Notes: a model not told the origin generated them from the sequence alone. Positions 7,993 to 16,601 are shown, counted from the stretch's first letter. The stretch: DNA of 64,000 bases from Salinilacustrithrix sp034522155 (GCA_034522155.1 JAXHLP010000006.1:124001-188000); one strand, 5' to 3'. Program-made: numbers and translations.

Positions 7993-9276
7993 ATGCCCCT
8001 AGTCGAGAAGCCCGCACCCGGGAGTTGGACCGAGCACTTCGGCATCGACACCGGCCCCGTGCCCTACGAGGACTCGATCTCGCCCGAGCACTACGAGCTC
8101 GAGCGCGAGGCCATCTTCAAGAAGACCTGGCTCAACGTCGGTCGGGTCGAGCAGCTCCGGCGCGTCGGCAGCTACTTCACCAAGGAGATCCACGCGGCCG
8201 GCACGTCGGTGATCGTCGTGCGCAGCGCCAAGGACGAGATCCGCGCCTTCCACAACATGTGCCGCCACCGCGGCAACAAGCTCGTGTGGAACGACGAGCC
8301 GAACGAAGAGACCAGCGGTATGTGCAAGCAGTTCACCTGCAAGTACCACGGCTGGAGCTACGACCTCGACGGCCAGCTCAACTTCATCCAGCAGGAGTCG
8401 GAGTTCTTCGACGTCGACAAGGCCGACTACCCGCTCGCCGGCGTGCACTGCGAGGTGTGGGCGGGGTTCATCTTCATCAACCTCGATCCCGACACGCCCC
8501 AGCCGCTGCAGGAGTACCTCGGCAAGTTCGGCCAGGGTCTCGAGGACTACCCATTCGCCATGATGACCCAGGTCCACCGGTACCGCTCCGAGATCCGGAG
8601 CAACTGGAAGCTGTTCATCGACGCCTTCATGGAGTTCTACCACGCCCCCGTTCTGCACATGAAGCAGGCCGTGGGCGAGGAGGCCGAGAAGCTCGCCGAC
8701 TACGGCTTCGAGGGGCTGCACTACGACATCGACGGGCCGCACTCGATGGTGTCGTCGTGGGGTGGCATGGCGCCGCCCCGGGACCTGAGCATGGTCAAGC
8801 CCACCGAGCGCATCCTGCGCAGCGGCCTGTTCGGGCCCTGGGACGCCCCCGACATCGGCGAGCTGCCCGAGGGCGTCAACCCGGCCCGGAGCAAGGTGTG
8901 GGGCGAGGACTCGTTCCTCTTCTTCCCCAACTTCATGATCCTGATCTGGAAGCCGAACTGGTACCTGACCTACCACTACTGGCCCACCGCCCACGACACC
9001 CACATCTTCGAGACGTCGCTGTACTTCGTGCCGCCCGAGAACGCGCTCGAGCGGCTCCAGCAGGAGATGGGCGTGATCACGTTCAAGGAGTACGGGCTCC
9101 AGGACGCCAACACGCTCGAGGCCACCCAGACGATGCTCGAGTCCCAGGCGGTGCGCGAGTTCCCGCTCTGCGACCAGGAGATCGCTCTCCGTCACCTCCA
9201 CTTCACCGCACGCGAATACGTACGCGCCCACCAGGCCGGCGAGGGCACGCCGGTCTCGGTGTCGGCCGCGTCCTGA
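7993..9276 (+). CDS. Rieske non-heme iron oxygenase, alpha subunit
   Basis: 427 residues from ATG 7993. The N-terminal Rieske domain binds a [2Fe-2S] cluster through C90-x-H92 (CRHRGNKL) and C116-x2-H119 (CKYHGW). The catalytic domain has N204-W205-K206, then E214, H217 and H222 in the MEFYHAPVLH stretch, which supplies the mononuclear iron site. The loop between the two cluster motifs (about 23 residues) is longer than the usual 17 or so. Such enzymes hydroxylate aromatic rings, steroids or N-methyl groups using electrons from a ferredoxin reductase; the KshB-like reductase at 27789-28844 is a candidate partner. No beta subunit follows, so an alpha-only trimer of the KshA kind is likely. Confidence 0.92.
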   Translation: MPLVEKPAPGSWTEHFGIDTGPVPYEDSISPEHYELEREAIFKKTWLNVGRVEQLRRVGSYFTKEIHAAGTSVIVVRSAKDEIRAFHNMCRHRGNKLVWNDEPNEETSGMCKQFTCKYHGWSYDLDGQLNFIQQESEFFDVDKADYPLAGVHCEVWAGFIFINLDPDTPQPLQEYLGKFGQGLEDYPFAMMTQVHRYRSEIRSNWKLFIDAFMEFYHAPVLHMKQAVGEEAEKLADYGFEGLHYDIDGPHSMVSSWGGMAPPRDLSMVKPTERILRSGLFGPWDAPDIGELPEGVNPARSKVWGEDSFLFFPNFMILIWKPNWYLTYHYWPTAHDTHIFETSLYFVPPENALERLQQEMGVITFKEYGLQDANTLEATQTMLESQAVREFPLCDQEIALRHLHFTAREYVRAHQAGEGTPVSVSAAS

Positions 9277-9287
9277 ACGGAGTCACC

Positions 9288-9614
9288 ATGGCCACCTTCC
9301 CTGACGCATTCAGTGACCTCGAGCCCTTCGCCGACTGGGCGCTGCCCACCGAGGAGCAGCGCTACACCAAGCGACTCGCCTCCACGATGGACGAGCTCCA
9401 GGCGTTCTACGACGCGGTGTATCCCCGCCTCGACGACATCTGCCAGTACCTCGAAGGTGTGGAGATGGCGGGAATCTCCGACGAGGACGCCCACCTGTTG
9501 TGGCTCGGTTGCGCCCACCTGGTCGTGTCGTTCCCGATCGAGGTCTGGAGCCAGCCCAAGGTCCCCGACAGCGGCTCCTGCTACATCTGGTCCATCCACG
9601 AACCCGCCGTCTGA
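9288..9614 (+). CDS. Small protein of unknown function behind the Rieske oxygenase
   Basis: 108 residues from ATG 9288, which lies 11 nt after the Rieske stop codon with GGAGTC upstream. The product is acidic and rich in aromatics, with a helical start (FSDLEPFADWALPTEEQRY), a middle segment FYDAVYPRLDDICQYLEG and a hydrophobic LLWLGCAHLVVSFPIEVW stretch that looks like a buried helix rather than a membrane span. I do not recognise the family. It is too short for, and unlike, the NTF2-fold beta subunit of ring dioxygenases. Its tight coupling to the oxygenase suggests an accessory or regulatory subunit of that enzyme. Confidence 0.75.
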   Translation: MATFPDAFSDLEPFADWALPTEEQRYTKRLASTMDELQAFYDAVYPRLDDICQYLEGVEMAGISDEDAHLLWLGCAHLVVSFPIEVWSQPKVPDSGSCYIWSIHEPAV

Positions 9615-9622
9615 GCCCACCG

Positions 9623-9682
9623 GCGCCGAGGTTCGGCGCGTTCGCGCGGTCCAGTTGGTCGAACGCGCCGATCGGCGCGTTC
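9623..9682. repeat. Intergenic palindromic repeat, family B, copy 1
   Basis: About 60 nt with a perfect 10-bp inverted repeat (GGCGCGTTCG and CGAACGCGCC, 15-nt loop), followed by a further GGCGCGTTC. It lies between convergent genes. A second copy in reverse orientation is at 53681-53739. Confidence 0.6.
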
Positions 9683-9703
9683 CTCACGCCTTCGGCGAGT
9701 GGG

Positions 9704-10531
9704 TCAGAAGTCGCTGCGGAAGAAGCCGACCGCGCCGGCGGCGGGCTCGTAGGCCTTGCTCATGCCGGCGCCGAAGTAGCCGGCGTCGGTGTAGAGCGTC
9801 ACACCGCTCACGCCCGAGGCGGCCGGGCTGCACAGGAACACGAGCGGATAGGCCTGCTCGAGTGGCGTGGAGTGGCCGGTGCCGGTCTCCTCGCGGTAGT
9901 CGGCGCCGAAGGTCAGCCACGTGTCGGCGTTGGCGCGGGCCAGCGGCGTGTCGGTGGGGCTCGGCATGATCGCGTTGATCCGGATGCCCTTCTTGAGCAG
10001 ACCCATCGCCTCGCGCGCCACGTAGGCGCAGATGGTGAGCTTGCTCCACAGGTAGTCGGTCCGGTCGTTCTCCTGGGCCCACTTGGCGGCCGCGTCGAAG
10101 TCGGTGATGTCGAGGTACTCGGTGAGCTTGTCGATGTTCTGCTCCCAGCCGAACCCGGCTGCGGAGGAGATGAACCCGATGGCCGAGCCGCGGGGGAGCA
10201 TGTCGCCTTCGAGCATGCGGTCGATCATGAGCCGGTGGCCGAGGAAGTTGATCCGCTCGAGGCCGGGCGTGCCGTCGGCGACGCCGGCGCAGGAGAGCAG
10301 GGCGTCGACGGGGCCGCCGCACTCGGCGACGGCGGCCTCGATCGAGCCCCGGTCGGCGAGGTCGATGTGCATGCCCTTCACGCCGTCGATCTCCACCGGC
10401 GCCCGGTCCATGACGACCACGTCGGCGCCGCCATCGCGGACCACCTCGGCGGCCGCGGCCCCCATGCCGGTGGCACCTCCGACGACGACGACGCGCTTGC
10501 CGTCGAACCTGAATGCATCGAACAGCGACAT
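9704..10531 (-). CDS. SDR resembling 3-alpha-hydroxysteroid dehydrogenase / carbonyl reductase
   Basis: 275 residues from ATG 10531 with AGGGGAACCC upstream. It has a GGATGMGAA glycine motif, a CAGVADG strand end, FISSAAG with the catalytic serine and YLWSK with Tyr and Lys. A long helical insert precedes the Tyr (DAAAKWAQENDRTD). A short first half followed by a variable insert before YxxxK and a SPAASxVxGxxLYxDAGYF-like end is the layout of the Comamonas 3-alpha-HSD/carbonyl reductase type. It diverges from the ferredoxin operon. An action on a steroid or similar polycyclic alcohol is suggested by this resemblance only. Confidence 0.82.
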   Translation of the reverse strand: MSLFDAFRFDGKRVVVVGGATGMGAAAAEVVRDGGADVVVMDRAPVEIDGVKGMHIDLADRGSIEAAVAECGGPVDALLSCAGVADGTPGLERINFLGHRLMIDRMLEGDMLPRGSAIGFISSAAGFGWEQNIDKLTEYLDITDFDAAAKWAQENDRTDYLWSKLTICAYVAREAMGLLKKGIRINAIMPSPTDTPLARANADTWLTFGADYREETGTGHSTPLEQAYPLVFLCSPAASGVSGVTLYTDAGYFGAGMSKAYEPAAGAVGFFRSDF

Positions 10532-10616
10532 GGGTTCCCCTCTTGTGTCTGTGGCTTGCGTGCGCTGGGGTCGACGCCCTTCGACGCCGACTGGGCGTGA
10601 TGCTACTGCTACCCTG

Positions 10617-10633
10617 ATGAGAACGTCAGATCC
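10617..10633 (+). promoter_or_regulatory. GAGAAY operator-like site 4
   Basis: ATGAGAAC-GTC-AGATCC, in the middle of the divergent region between the 3-alpha-HSD-like gene and the ferredoxin gene. The right half matches less well than in the best copies. Confidence 0.45.
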
Positions 10634-10718
10634 GGCGCTTGCATATGTGATTTCCGCAGCATTCGTGGTTTCCGCCGGATCGTTCCCAACCGCCGATCCG
10701 CCGAGGAGGCAACCGCCG

Positions 10719-10910
10719 ATGCGAGTCGTGGTCGACTTCGATCTGTGCGAGAGCAACGCCCTGTGCATGTACGAGGCGCCCGAGGTCTTCGAGGTGCGTG
10801 ACGACGACTTCCTCTACGTGCTCGACGAGAATCCGTCCGAGGACCTCCGCGAGAAGGTCCAGGCCGCCGCTCGGGTCTGCCCCAAGCAGGCCATCACGGT
10901 CGAGGACTGA
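10719..10910 (+). CDS. [3Fe-4S] ferredoxin of the P450-partner type
   Basis: 63 residues from ATG 10719, with CCGAGGAGGCAACCGCCG upstream. Cys10, Cys16 and Cys54 (C-x5-C ... CP) fit the mycobacterial and streptomycete Fdx family that binds a [3Fe-4S] cluster, and the APEVFEV segment after the second cysteine is typical. Such ferredoxins feed electrons to cytochromes P450 or Rieske oxygenases. The P450 at 31306-32526 and the Rieske oxygenase upstream are possible acceptors. Two bases separate it from the next gene, so it leads an operon with the luciferase-like oxidoreductase and the carboxymuconolactone-decarboxylase-like gene. Confidence 0.93.
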   Translation: MRVVVDFDLCESNALCMYEAPEVFEVRDDDFLYVLDENPSEDLREKVQAAARVCPKQAITVED

Positions 10911-10912
10911 TC

Positions 10913-11869
10913 GTGCGCATCGGGGTGATGCTCGGCGCGGAGCGGGGACGCTACGCCCACAAGGTCGAACGCTTGCAGGACGACGCCCGGCGGGCCGAAG
11001 CCGACGGGTTCAGCTCGGTCTGGATCCCCCAGGTTCCTGACGACTTCGACGCGCTCACGGCTGCGACCCTGGTCGGGCTCGAGACCGAGCGGATCGAGAT
11101 CGGTACCGCGGTGGTGCCGGTGCAGCCGCGCCACCCCATCGCCTTGGCCCAGCAGGCACTGTCCACCCAGGCGGTGTGCCAGGGGCGGCTGTCGCTCGGG
11201 CTCGGCGTGTCGCACCACTGGGTCATCGAGGAGATGCTCGGCATCCCCTACGACAAGCCGGTGACCGAGCTCCGCGCCCAGCTCGACGTGCTCGAGGCCG
11301 CGTTCGCCGGGCCCGGCATGGTCGACGTCGAGAACGACCGGTACCGGGTCCACAACCCGCTCGACATCACCGACATCACCCCGACGCCCACGTTGCTCGC
11401 TGCGCTCGGGCCGGTGATGCTCCGCCTGGCCGGCGAGCGCACCGACGGCACCATCCTCTGGATGGCCGACGAGCGCGCCATCGGCGACCACATCGCGCCG
11501 GCCATCACCGCCGCCGCCGAGGGTGCGGGCCGCAAGCCGCCGCGCATCGTGGCCGGTGTCCCCGTGTGCCTGTGTGCCGAGGACGAGGTCGACACCGCGG
11601 TGGCGCGCACCAACCGGATCCTGTCCGAGGCCGAGGTGTCGCCGAACTACCAGAAGTTGCTCGACCGGGGCGACGCCCGCCAGGTCGGCGATCTCCTCGC
11701 CGCCGGCACCGAGGCGATGATCGAGAAGCGGCTCCGCTCCTTCGCCGACGCCGGCGTCACCGACGTGTCCATCCGCGTCGTGCCGATCGGGGCGGACCGC
11801 GACGAGAAGCTGGCGTCGTCGCGTCGCACACGCGAATGGCTCGCCTCGCTCCAGGGCTCGCTCGACTGA
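10913..11869 (+). CDS. Luciferase-like (LLM class) oxidoreductase, probably F420-dependent
   Basis: 318 residues from a GTG at 10913. MRIGVMLG at the start, the GFSSVWIPQV strand, IEIGTAVVPVQPRHP and GRLSLGLGVSHHWVIEEMLG match the bacterial luciferase-like TIM barrel, and the sequence resembles the F420-linked subgroup typified by MSMEG_4879 (TIGR03564). It would carry out hydride transfer on an unknown substrate with F420 or FMN. The gene sits 2 nt after the ferredoxin and overlaps the next gene by one base (TGATG), so the three are translated together. Confidence 0.88.
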   Translation: MRIGVMLGAERGRYAHKVERLQDDARRAEADGFSSVWIPQVPDDFDALTAATLVGLETERIEIGTAVVPVQPRHPIALAQQALSTQAVCQGRLSLGLGVSHHWVIEEMLGIPYDKPVTELRAQLDVLEAAFAGPGMVDVENDRYRVHNPLDITDITPTPTLLAALGPVMLRLAGERTDGTILWMADERAIGDHIAPAITAAAEGAGRKPPRIVAGVPVCLCAEDEVDTAVARTNRILSEAEVSPNYQKLLDRGDARQVGDLLAAGTEAMIEKRLRSFADAGVTDVSIRVVPIGADRDEKLASSRRTREWLASLQGSLD

Positions 11870-12471
11870 TGGCGTCCCGCATCCCACCCCTGTCCCCGAA
11901 GGAGTGGCCGAAGGCCATGAAGGCCGCGCTGGCCGCGCTCACGCCGGCGCACCCGCGACACCCGCTCCCCGAACGGCGCGACGACCGCCCCAAGGGGCTC
12001 AACATCCTGGGCACGCTTGCCCACCACCCCGAGCTGGCCACGGCGTACCACACCTTCAACGGCCACGTGCTGTTCGGCTCCACGCTCGATCTGCGAACCC
12101 GTGAGGTCTTGGTCCTCCGGGTCGCGGCGGTGCGCGGCTGCGAGTACGAGTGGCTCCAGCACGCGGTCATGGCCATCGACCTCGGTCTCACCCCGTCGGA
12201 GATCGAACGAATCGGCGAGGGTCCCGACGCCGAGGAGCTCGCCCCGCTCGACGCCGCGCTCGTGCGCGCCGTCGACGAGCTGCTCGCTGATGCCGAGATC
12301 GGCGACGCCACCTGGACCGCGCTCGCCGCCGAGCTCGACCAGCGCCAGCTCATGGACCTGGTCTTCACGGTGGGTGCCTACGACGCCCTGGCCATGGCCA
12401 TGCAGAGCTTCGGCATCGAGATCGACGACGACCTCGCCGCCCACGCCGACTCGGTCCCGCCCCTGCCCTGA
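11869..12471 (+). CDS. Carboxymuconolactone decarboxylase / AhpD-like protein
   Basis: 200 residues starting at the ATG that overlaps the preceding stop. The all-helical CMD fold shows in LGTLAHHPELATAYHTF, in RTREVLVLRVAAVRGCEYEW and in LQHAVMAIDLGL. The EYEWLQHA motif with its Glu and His is the usual active site of the decarboxylase-like branch; the CxxC of true AhpD peroxidase adaptors is absent (one Cys only). Members near lipid and aromatic degradation genes are common but rarely characterised. A convergent repeat-rich gap follows. Confidence 0.85.
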   Translation: MASRIPPLSPKEWPKAMKAALAALTPAHPRHPLPERRDDRPKGLNILGTLAHHPELATAYHTFNGHVLFGSTLDLRTREVLVLRVAAVRGCEYEWLQHAVMAIDLGLTPSEIERIGEGPDAEELAPLDAALVRAVDELLADAEIGDATWTALAAELDQRQLMDLVFTVGAYDALAMAMQSFGIEIDDDLAAHADSVPPLP

Positions 12472-12484
12472 CCAGGCCCACCCC

Positions 12485-12597
12485 AGCTCCGGGCCCCTCA
12501 TATCGCGCCAGAGCGCGAATCCGGGGGCCCAGAACCGGACGGGGGGTTGCTCTGGGCCTTGATCTCGCGCCCGGGCGCGAACCCGGGGGTCCAGAGC
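12485..12597. repeat. Intergenic palindromic repeats, family A, copies A1a and A1b
   Basis: Two tandem elements (12485-12535 and 12549-12597) between convergent genes. Each has outer arms related to GCTCTGGGCCC / GGGTCCAGAGC and inner arms TCGCGC / GCGCGA around a 4-nt loop. Related elements lie at 21781-21855 and 40085-40194. They may act as bidirectional terminators. Confidence 0.6.
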
Positions 12598-12604
12598 TGT
12601 GCAG

Positions 12605-14086
12605 TTACTCGGCGGGCCAGGCGAGGGACTTGGTCTCGAGGTACTGGTCGAAGCCGGCCACACCGTTCTGGCGGCCGATGCCGGAGTCCTTGTAGCCGCC
12701 GAAGGGCATGTCGGGCCCGTAGAAGTTGCCGCCGTTGATGCTGAGTACACCGGTGCGGATGCGGCGGGCCACGGCGAGCGACCGGTCGAGCGACGCCGAC
12801 AGCACGCCGCCCGACAAGCCGTACTGGCTGTCGTTGGCGATGCGGATGGCGTCCTCGTCGTCCTCGTAGGGGATCACCACGAGGACCGGCCCGAAGATCT
12901 CCTCCTGGGCGATGGTCATCGAGGAGTCGACGTCGACGAACAGGGTCGGCTGCACGTACCAGCCCGTGTCGAACTGCTCAGGGCGCGAGCCGCCGAGGAC
13001 GAGCTCGGCACCCTCGTCGATGCCCGTCTGGATGTAGCCCTCGACCCGGGAGCGCTGCTTCTCGGAGATGAGCGGGCCCATGAGGTTGGCGGGGTCCTGC
13101 GGGTCGCCCCACGGGACGGCCTTCATCATCTCGGTGACCTGCTCGACGCCTTCGTCGTAGCGGCTGCGGGGGAGCAGCATCCGGGTCTGGATCGCACAGC
13201 CCTGGCCGCCGTGCGAGCACACGGCGAACGCGCTGGCCATCGCGGCGAGGCTCATGTCGGCGTCGTCGAGGACCACGGCGGCCGACTTGCCGCCGAGCTC
13301 GAGGAACAGGCGCTTCATGGTCGCCGCGCCCTTCTCCATGATGCGCTTGCCCACCGCGGTGGAGCCGGTGAACGAGATCAGGTCGACGTCGCTGGAGACG
13401 GTGAGCTCCTCGCCGACGAGGTGGTCGGACGAGGTGACGACGTTGAGGACGCCGGCCGGGATGTCGGTCTGCTCCGCGGCGAGGCGGCCGATGCGGGTGG
13501 CGTTGAACGGGGTGTCGGGCGCCGGCTTGAGAACCACCGCGTTGCCGGTGGCCAGGGCCTGGCCGAGCTTGTTGATGGTGACCTCGAACGGGTAGTTCCA
13601 CGGCGTGATGGCGCCGACGACACCCGCCGGCTCCTTCCACACGCGGCGCGACGTCAGCGTGCCGCGCATGTCGGGCCGGTCGGGGAGCTCGGTTTCCCAC
13701 TCGTAGGTGTCGATGAGCTCGACGGGGTGGCGGAGGGCCTCCTGGAGCGGGACGTCGAGCTGGGGACCCTCGGTCAGCATGCGGGGCGCGCCGACCTCGG
13801 CGATGAGCTCCTCGCGGAGCTCCTCCTGCTCGGACTCGAGCGCCTCCTGGAGCTGGAGCAGGCACCGCTTGCGCAGCTCGCGGTCAGTGGACCAGTCGCT
13901 CTGCTCGAAGGCGCGACGCGCGGCGGCGATGGCTCGCTGCATGTCGTCGGGCGACGCGTCGGCGACGCGACCGATCACCTCTTCGGTGGCGGGGTTGACG
14001 TTCTCGAACGTCTTCCCGGAGGCGGCCTCGACGAGCTCGCCGTCGATCAGCATCCGGGGTTCGTGGTTGACCTTGGTGTCGGCCAT
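12605..14086 (-). CDS. Aldehyde dehydrogenase (NAD(P)-dependent, ALDH superfamily)
   Basis: 493 residues from ATG 14086 with AGGAGC upstream, the standard family length. TPWNYPFEV (Asn164), LELGGKS (Glu263) and GGQGCAIQTR (Cys297) provide oxyanion, general base and nucleophile. EEIFGPVL and a PFGGYKDSGIGRQNG end complete the fold. It oxidises an aldehyde to the acid. It is the last gene of an operon with two acyl-CoA dehydrogenases (35-nt gap), an arrangement seen in degradation routes for side chains and alicyclic compounds. The exact aldehyde is unknown. Confidence 0.93.
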   Translation of the reverse strand: MADTKVNHEPRMLIDGELVEAASGKTFENVNPATEEVIGRVADASPDDMQRAIAAARRAFEQSDWSTDRELRKRCLLQLQEALESEQEELREELIAEVGAPRMLTEGPQLDVPLQEALRHPVELIDTYEWETELPDRPDMRGTLTSRRVWKEPAGVVGAITPWNYPFEVTINKLGQALATGNAVVLKPAPDTPFNATRIGRLAAEQTDIPAGVLNVVTSSDHLVGEELTVSSDVDLISFTGSTAVGKRIMEKGAATMKRLFLELGGKSAAVVLDDADMSLAAMASAFAVCSHGGQGCAIQTRMLLPRSRYDEGVEQVTEMMKAVPWGDPQDPANLMGPLISEKQRSRVEGYIQTGIDEGAELVLGGSRPEQFDTGWYVQPTLFVDVDSSMTIAQEEIFGPVLVVIPYEDDEDAIRIANDSQYGLSGGVLSASLDRSLAVARRIRTGVLSINGGNFYGPDMPFGGYKDSGIGRQNGVAGFDQYLETKSLAWPAE

Positions 14087-14121
14087 GGGTTCGCTCCTGG
14101 TGGTCTGTTTCGAGTGTCGGG

Positions 14122-15318
14122 TCAGCTTCGGGGGAGGCCGAGCACACGCTCGGCCACGATGTTGCGCTGGATCTCGGAGGTCCCGCCGGCGATCGTGCCC
14201 GAGAAGCTGCGCAGGTACCGGTTGAACCAGCCTTCGCTGTGGGCGTCGAGTTGGAGGTGGGACGCCGTGCCGGTGGGTACCGAGTGGTCGAGTGCGGCCG
14301 GTCCGAGCGCCTCGACCGCCTCTCGGTTGGCTCGCTGCACGGCCTCGGAGCCGAACAGCTTGAGGATCGACTGCTCGGTGGCGGACATGCCCCGTTGGGT
14401 CTTGGCCAGCGTCCGGTACCCGAGCAGCTTGAGCGCCTGCGCGTCGATCGCGATCCCGCCGTACCAATCGGCGACGAGCGGGTCGTCGTCGAGGTCGCGC
14501 TCGCGCATCGTCCGCCCGAAGTTGGCGCTGAAGCGGTCGAGCATCTCGGAGTAGTCGAGCCAGAGCATCGCCCGCTCGTGGCCGAGTGAGCCGGTGGCCA
14601 CGCTCCACCCCTGGTGGAGGTCGCCCAGCAGGTTCTCGGCCGGGACCGCGACGTCGTCGAAGAACACCTCGTTGAAGTCGAGGTCGTCCTGGGCGACGAT
14701 CGAACCGAACGGTCGGCGGGTGAGGCCGGGCAGGTCGGTGGGCACGACGAGCGCGCTGATGCCCTTGTGCTTGGGTGCGTCGGGGTCGGTGCGGACGAAG
14801 GCGAGGATGAAGTCGGCGTCGTGGGCGCCCGAGGTCCAGACCTTCTGGCCGTTCACGATGAACCGATCGCCGTCGAGGACGGCCCGCGTGCGCAGACCGG
14901 CCAGGTCGGAGCCCGCACCCGGTTCGCTCATGCCCAGCGCCGCGGTCAGGTCGCCACGCAGCAGCGGCGCCGCCCAGCGCTGCTTCTGCTCGTCGGTGCC
15001 GAAGCTCAGCAGCGACGGGGCGATGATGCCCAGGCCCTGCGGGTTGAAGCTGGGCGTCACCTCGCGCCGGGACAGCTCCTCGCGGTGCACGAACTGCTCG
15101 AGCAGCCCGGCGTTGCGTCCCCCGAACTCCGGCGGGTTGCCCGGGACGAGCCAGCCCGCGTCGAACAGCGTCCGCTGCCACTCCCGGGCCCACTCGGGCA
15201 GGTGGGCCGTGGACCGCGGCCGCTCGGTCGTGGCCGACGCTGACGGGGCGTTGGCCTCCAGCCAGGCGACGAACTCCTGGCGGAACGCCTCGGTCGAGTC
15301 GTCGAAGCTCAACCTCAT
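14122..15318 (-). CDS. Acyl-CoA dehydrogenase, subunit of a likely heteromeric FadE pair (1)
   Basis: 398 residues from ATG 15318. MSEPGAGSDLAGL and GQKVWTSGAHDADFIL are the FAD and substrate signatures, and the C-terminal GGTSEIQRNIVAERVLGLPR is typical of actinobacterial FadE proteins. The start overlaps the stop of a second acyl-CoA dehydrogenase gene by 4 nt (ATGA). Such overlapping pairs encode alpha2beta2 enzymes in steroid side-chain degradation (FadE26/27 and FadE28/29 types). This member keeps the full C-terminal helical domain. It would introduce the alpha,beta double bond in an acyl-CoA too bulky for ordinary dehydrogenases; the substrate is inferred only from the architecture. Confidence 0.92.
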   Translation of the reverse strand: MRLSFDDSTEAFRQEFVAWLEANAPSASATTERPRSTAHLPEWAREWQRTLFDAGWLVPGNPPEFGGRNAGLLEQFVHREELSRREVTPSFNPQGLGIIAPSLLSFGTDEQKQRWAAPLLRGDLTAALGMSEPGAGSDLAGLRTRAVLDGDRFIVNGQKVWTSGAHDADFILAFVRTDPDAPKHKGISALVVPTDLPGLTRRPFGSIVAQDDLDFNEVFFDDVAVPAENLLGDLHQGWSVATGSLGHERAMLWLDYSEMLDRFSANFGRTMRERDLDDDPLVADWYGGIAIDAQALKLLGYRTLAKTQRGMSATEQSILKLFGSEAVQRANREAVEALGPAALDHSVPTGTASHLQLDAHSEGWFNRYLRSFSGTIAGGTSEIQRNIVAERVLGLPRS

Positions 15319-16469
15319 GCCGACGCCGCCCCTCGTTCGTCGTTCCAGTGCTCGAGACCCCCGCTCGCCTGTACGGCCCGGGCCACGCGTGCCCGGTGTT
15401 CGGCGGCGCCGCCGAAGAGCAGCTCGCCGGCCTTGGCCCGGCGCAGGTACAGGTGCAGATCGTTCTCCCAGGTGAAGCCGATGCCGCCGAAGAGCTGGAT
15501 GGCGTGCTCGACCACGATGCGTTGCGCGTCGCCGGCGGCGGCCTTGGCCATCGACGCGGCCACGGACCGGCGGTCGTCGTCCTCGGCGACCGTGAGGGCG
15601 GCGAACAGGGCGAGCGCACCGGCCCGCTCGACGGCGACGTACATGTCGACGGCTTTGTGCTTCACCGCCTGGAACGAGCCGATCGGCACCCCGAATTGCT
15701 CGCGCTCGCGCACGTACTCGAGGGCCATGTCGAGGCCCCGCCGGCACGAGCCGGCCATATGCGTGGCGAGGCCGATCGTGGCCTCGTCGAGCGCAGCGGC
15801 GACACCGGCGGCGACATCGTCACCGCCCAGGCGGTGATCGTCGTCCACCGTCACCCCGTCGAAGGTCACCGTCGCGACGTGGAGCGCGGGGTCGAACGAA
15901 GTGGCGCGCTCGGTGGTCACCTCGGCGGCCGGCACGATGAACACTTCCGGGCCGGTGTCGGCCCGCGCGACCACGGCGATCTCCTCGGCGCGGTCGCCGT
16001 CGACCACGAACGACGCAGATCCCGAGAGTGTCCAGCCGTCGCCGGACCTCGTGGCCCCGATCGGCGGTGCGCCCGGATCCCAGGCGCCCGTGTGGTCGGC
16101 GATGGCGACCGTACCCGAGCCGCCGGCGACGACGGCACCGAGGAGGCGCTTGCGCTGGGCCGCGGTGGCGCACCGGCGCACCAGCGGCGCGAACTGGGTG
16201 GTGGTGGCGAGGAACGGAGTGGGGTCGCCCACGTAGCCGAGCTCCTCGACGACGATCGCCGACTCGACCGCGGTCGTGCCGAGCCCACCGTCCTCCTCGG
16301 GGATGGCCAGCCCGGGCCAGTCGAGCCCGCACAGGGTGGTCCACAGGTCCTCGGCCTCGTGGTCGCCCTCGACCACACCCCGCAGGTACGCGGGCGGGCA
16401 CTCCTTGGTGAGGATGTCCGCGGCGGCCGCCTGCAGCTCCCGCTGGTCATCGTCCAACTCGAAGTCCAC
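15315..16469 (-). CDS. Acyl-CoA dehydrogenase, subunit of a likely heteromeric FadE pair (2)
   Basis: 384 residues from a GTG at 16469 preceded by AAGGGGG; an in-frame ATG 18 nt further out lacks a ribosome site. The N-terminal helical domain, a degenerate middle domain (TVAIADHTGAWDPGAPP in place of the usual SEPxAGSD motif) and a C-terminal domain with GSFQAVKHKAVDMYV and QLFGGIGFTWENDLHLYLRR are visible. The altered FAD-loop motif fits the partner subunit of heterotetrameric FadE enzymes, where only half the sites are active. It heads an operon with the other subunit and the aldehyde dehydrogenase. A clear GAGAAY motif lies about 20 nt upstream of the start. Confidence 0.9.
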   Translation of the reverse strand: MDFELDDDQRELQAAAADILTKECPPAYLRGVVEGDHEAEDLWTTLCGLDWPGLAIPEEDGGLGTTAVESAIVVEELGYVGDPTPFLATTTQFAPLVRRCATAAQRKRLLGAVVAGGSGTVAIADHTGAWDPGAPPIGATRSGDGWTLSGSASFVVDGDRAEEIAVVARADTGPEVFIVPAAEVTTERATSFDPALHVATVTFDGVTVDDDHRLGGDDVAAGVAAALDEATIGLATHMAGSCRRGLDMALEYVREREQFGVPIGSFQAVKHKAVDMYVAVERAGALALFAALTVAEDDDRRSVAASMAKAAAGDAQRIVVEHAIQLFGGIGFTWENDLHLYLRRAKAGELLFGGAAEHRARVARAVQASGGLEHWNDERGAASA

Positions 16470-16488
16470 CGAGCCCCCTTCCACCACT

Positions 16489-16507
16489 GGCGAGAATCAA
16501 GTTATCG
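16489..16507 (+). promoter_or_regulatory. GAGAAY operator-like site 5
   Basis: GGCGAGAAT-CAA-GTTATCG, 20 nt upstream of the acyl-CoA dehydrogenase operon. It is almost identical in its right half to site 6 (29879-29898), including the GTTATCG segment. Confidence 0.6.
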
Positions 16508-16601
16508 AATCACGCGAGCAGTCCTTCTGCAAGTCGCCCGATGGCCAGGTCCGGGGTCGGATATGCCCGAGGCGACGGGCATGGCGGACGTTCTCTCGCA
16601 T

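Noticed and set aside
12605..15619. One 1004-codon frame joining acyl-CoA dehydrogenase antiframe and aldehyde dehydrogenase, as if a fusion
   Set aside because: Only the last 493 codons encode aldehyde dehydrogenase, with a good ATG and ribosome site at 14086; the upstream part is an out-of-frame reading of the acyl-CoA dehydrogenase gene.
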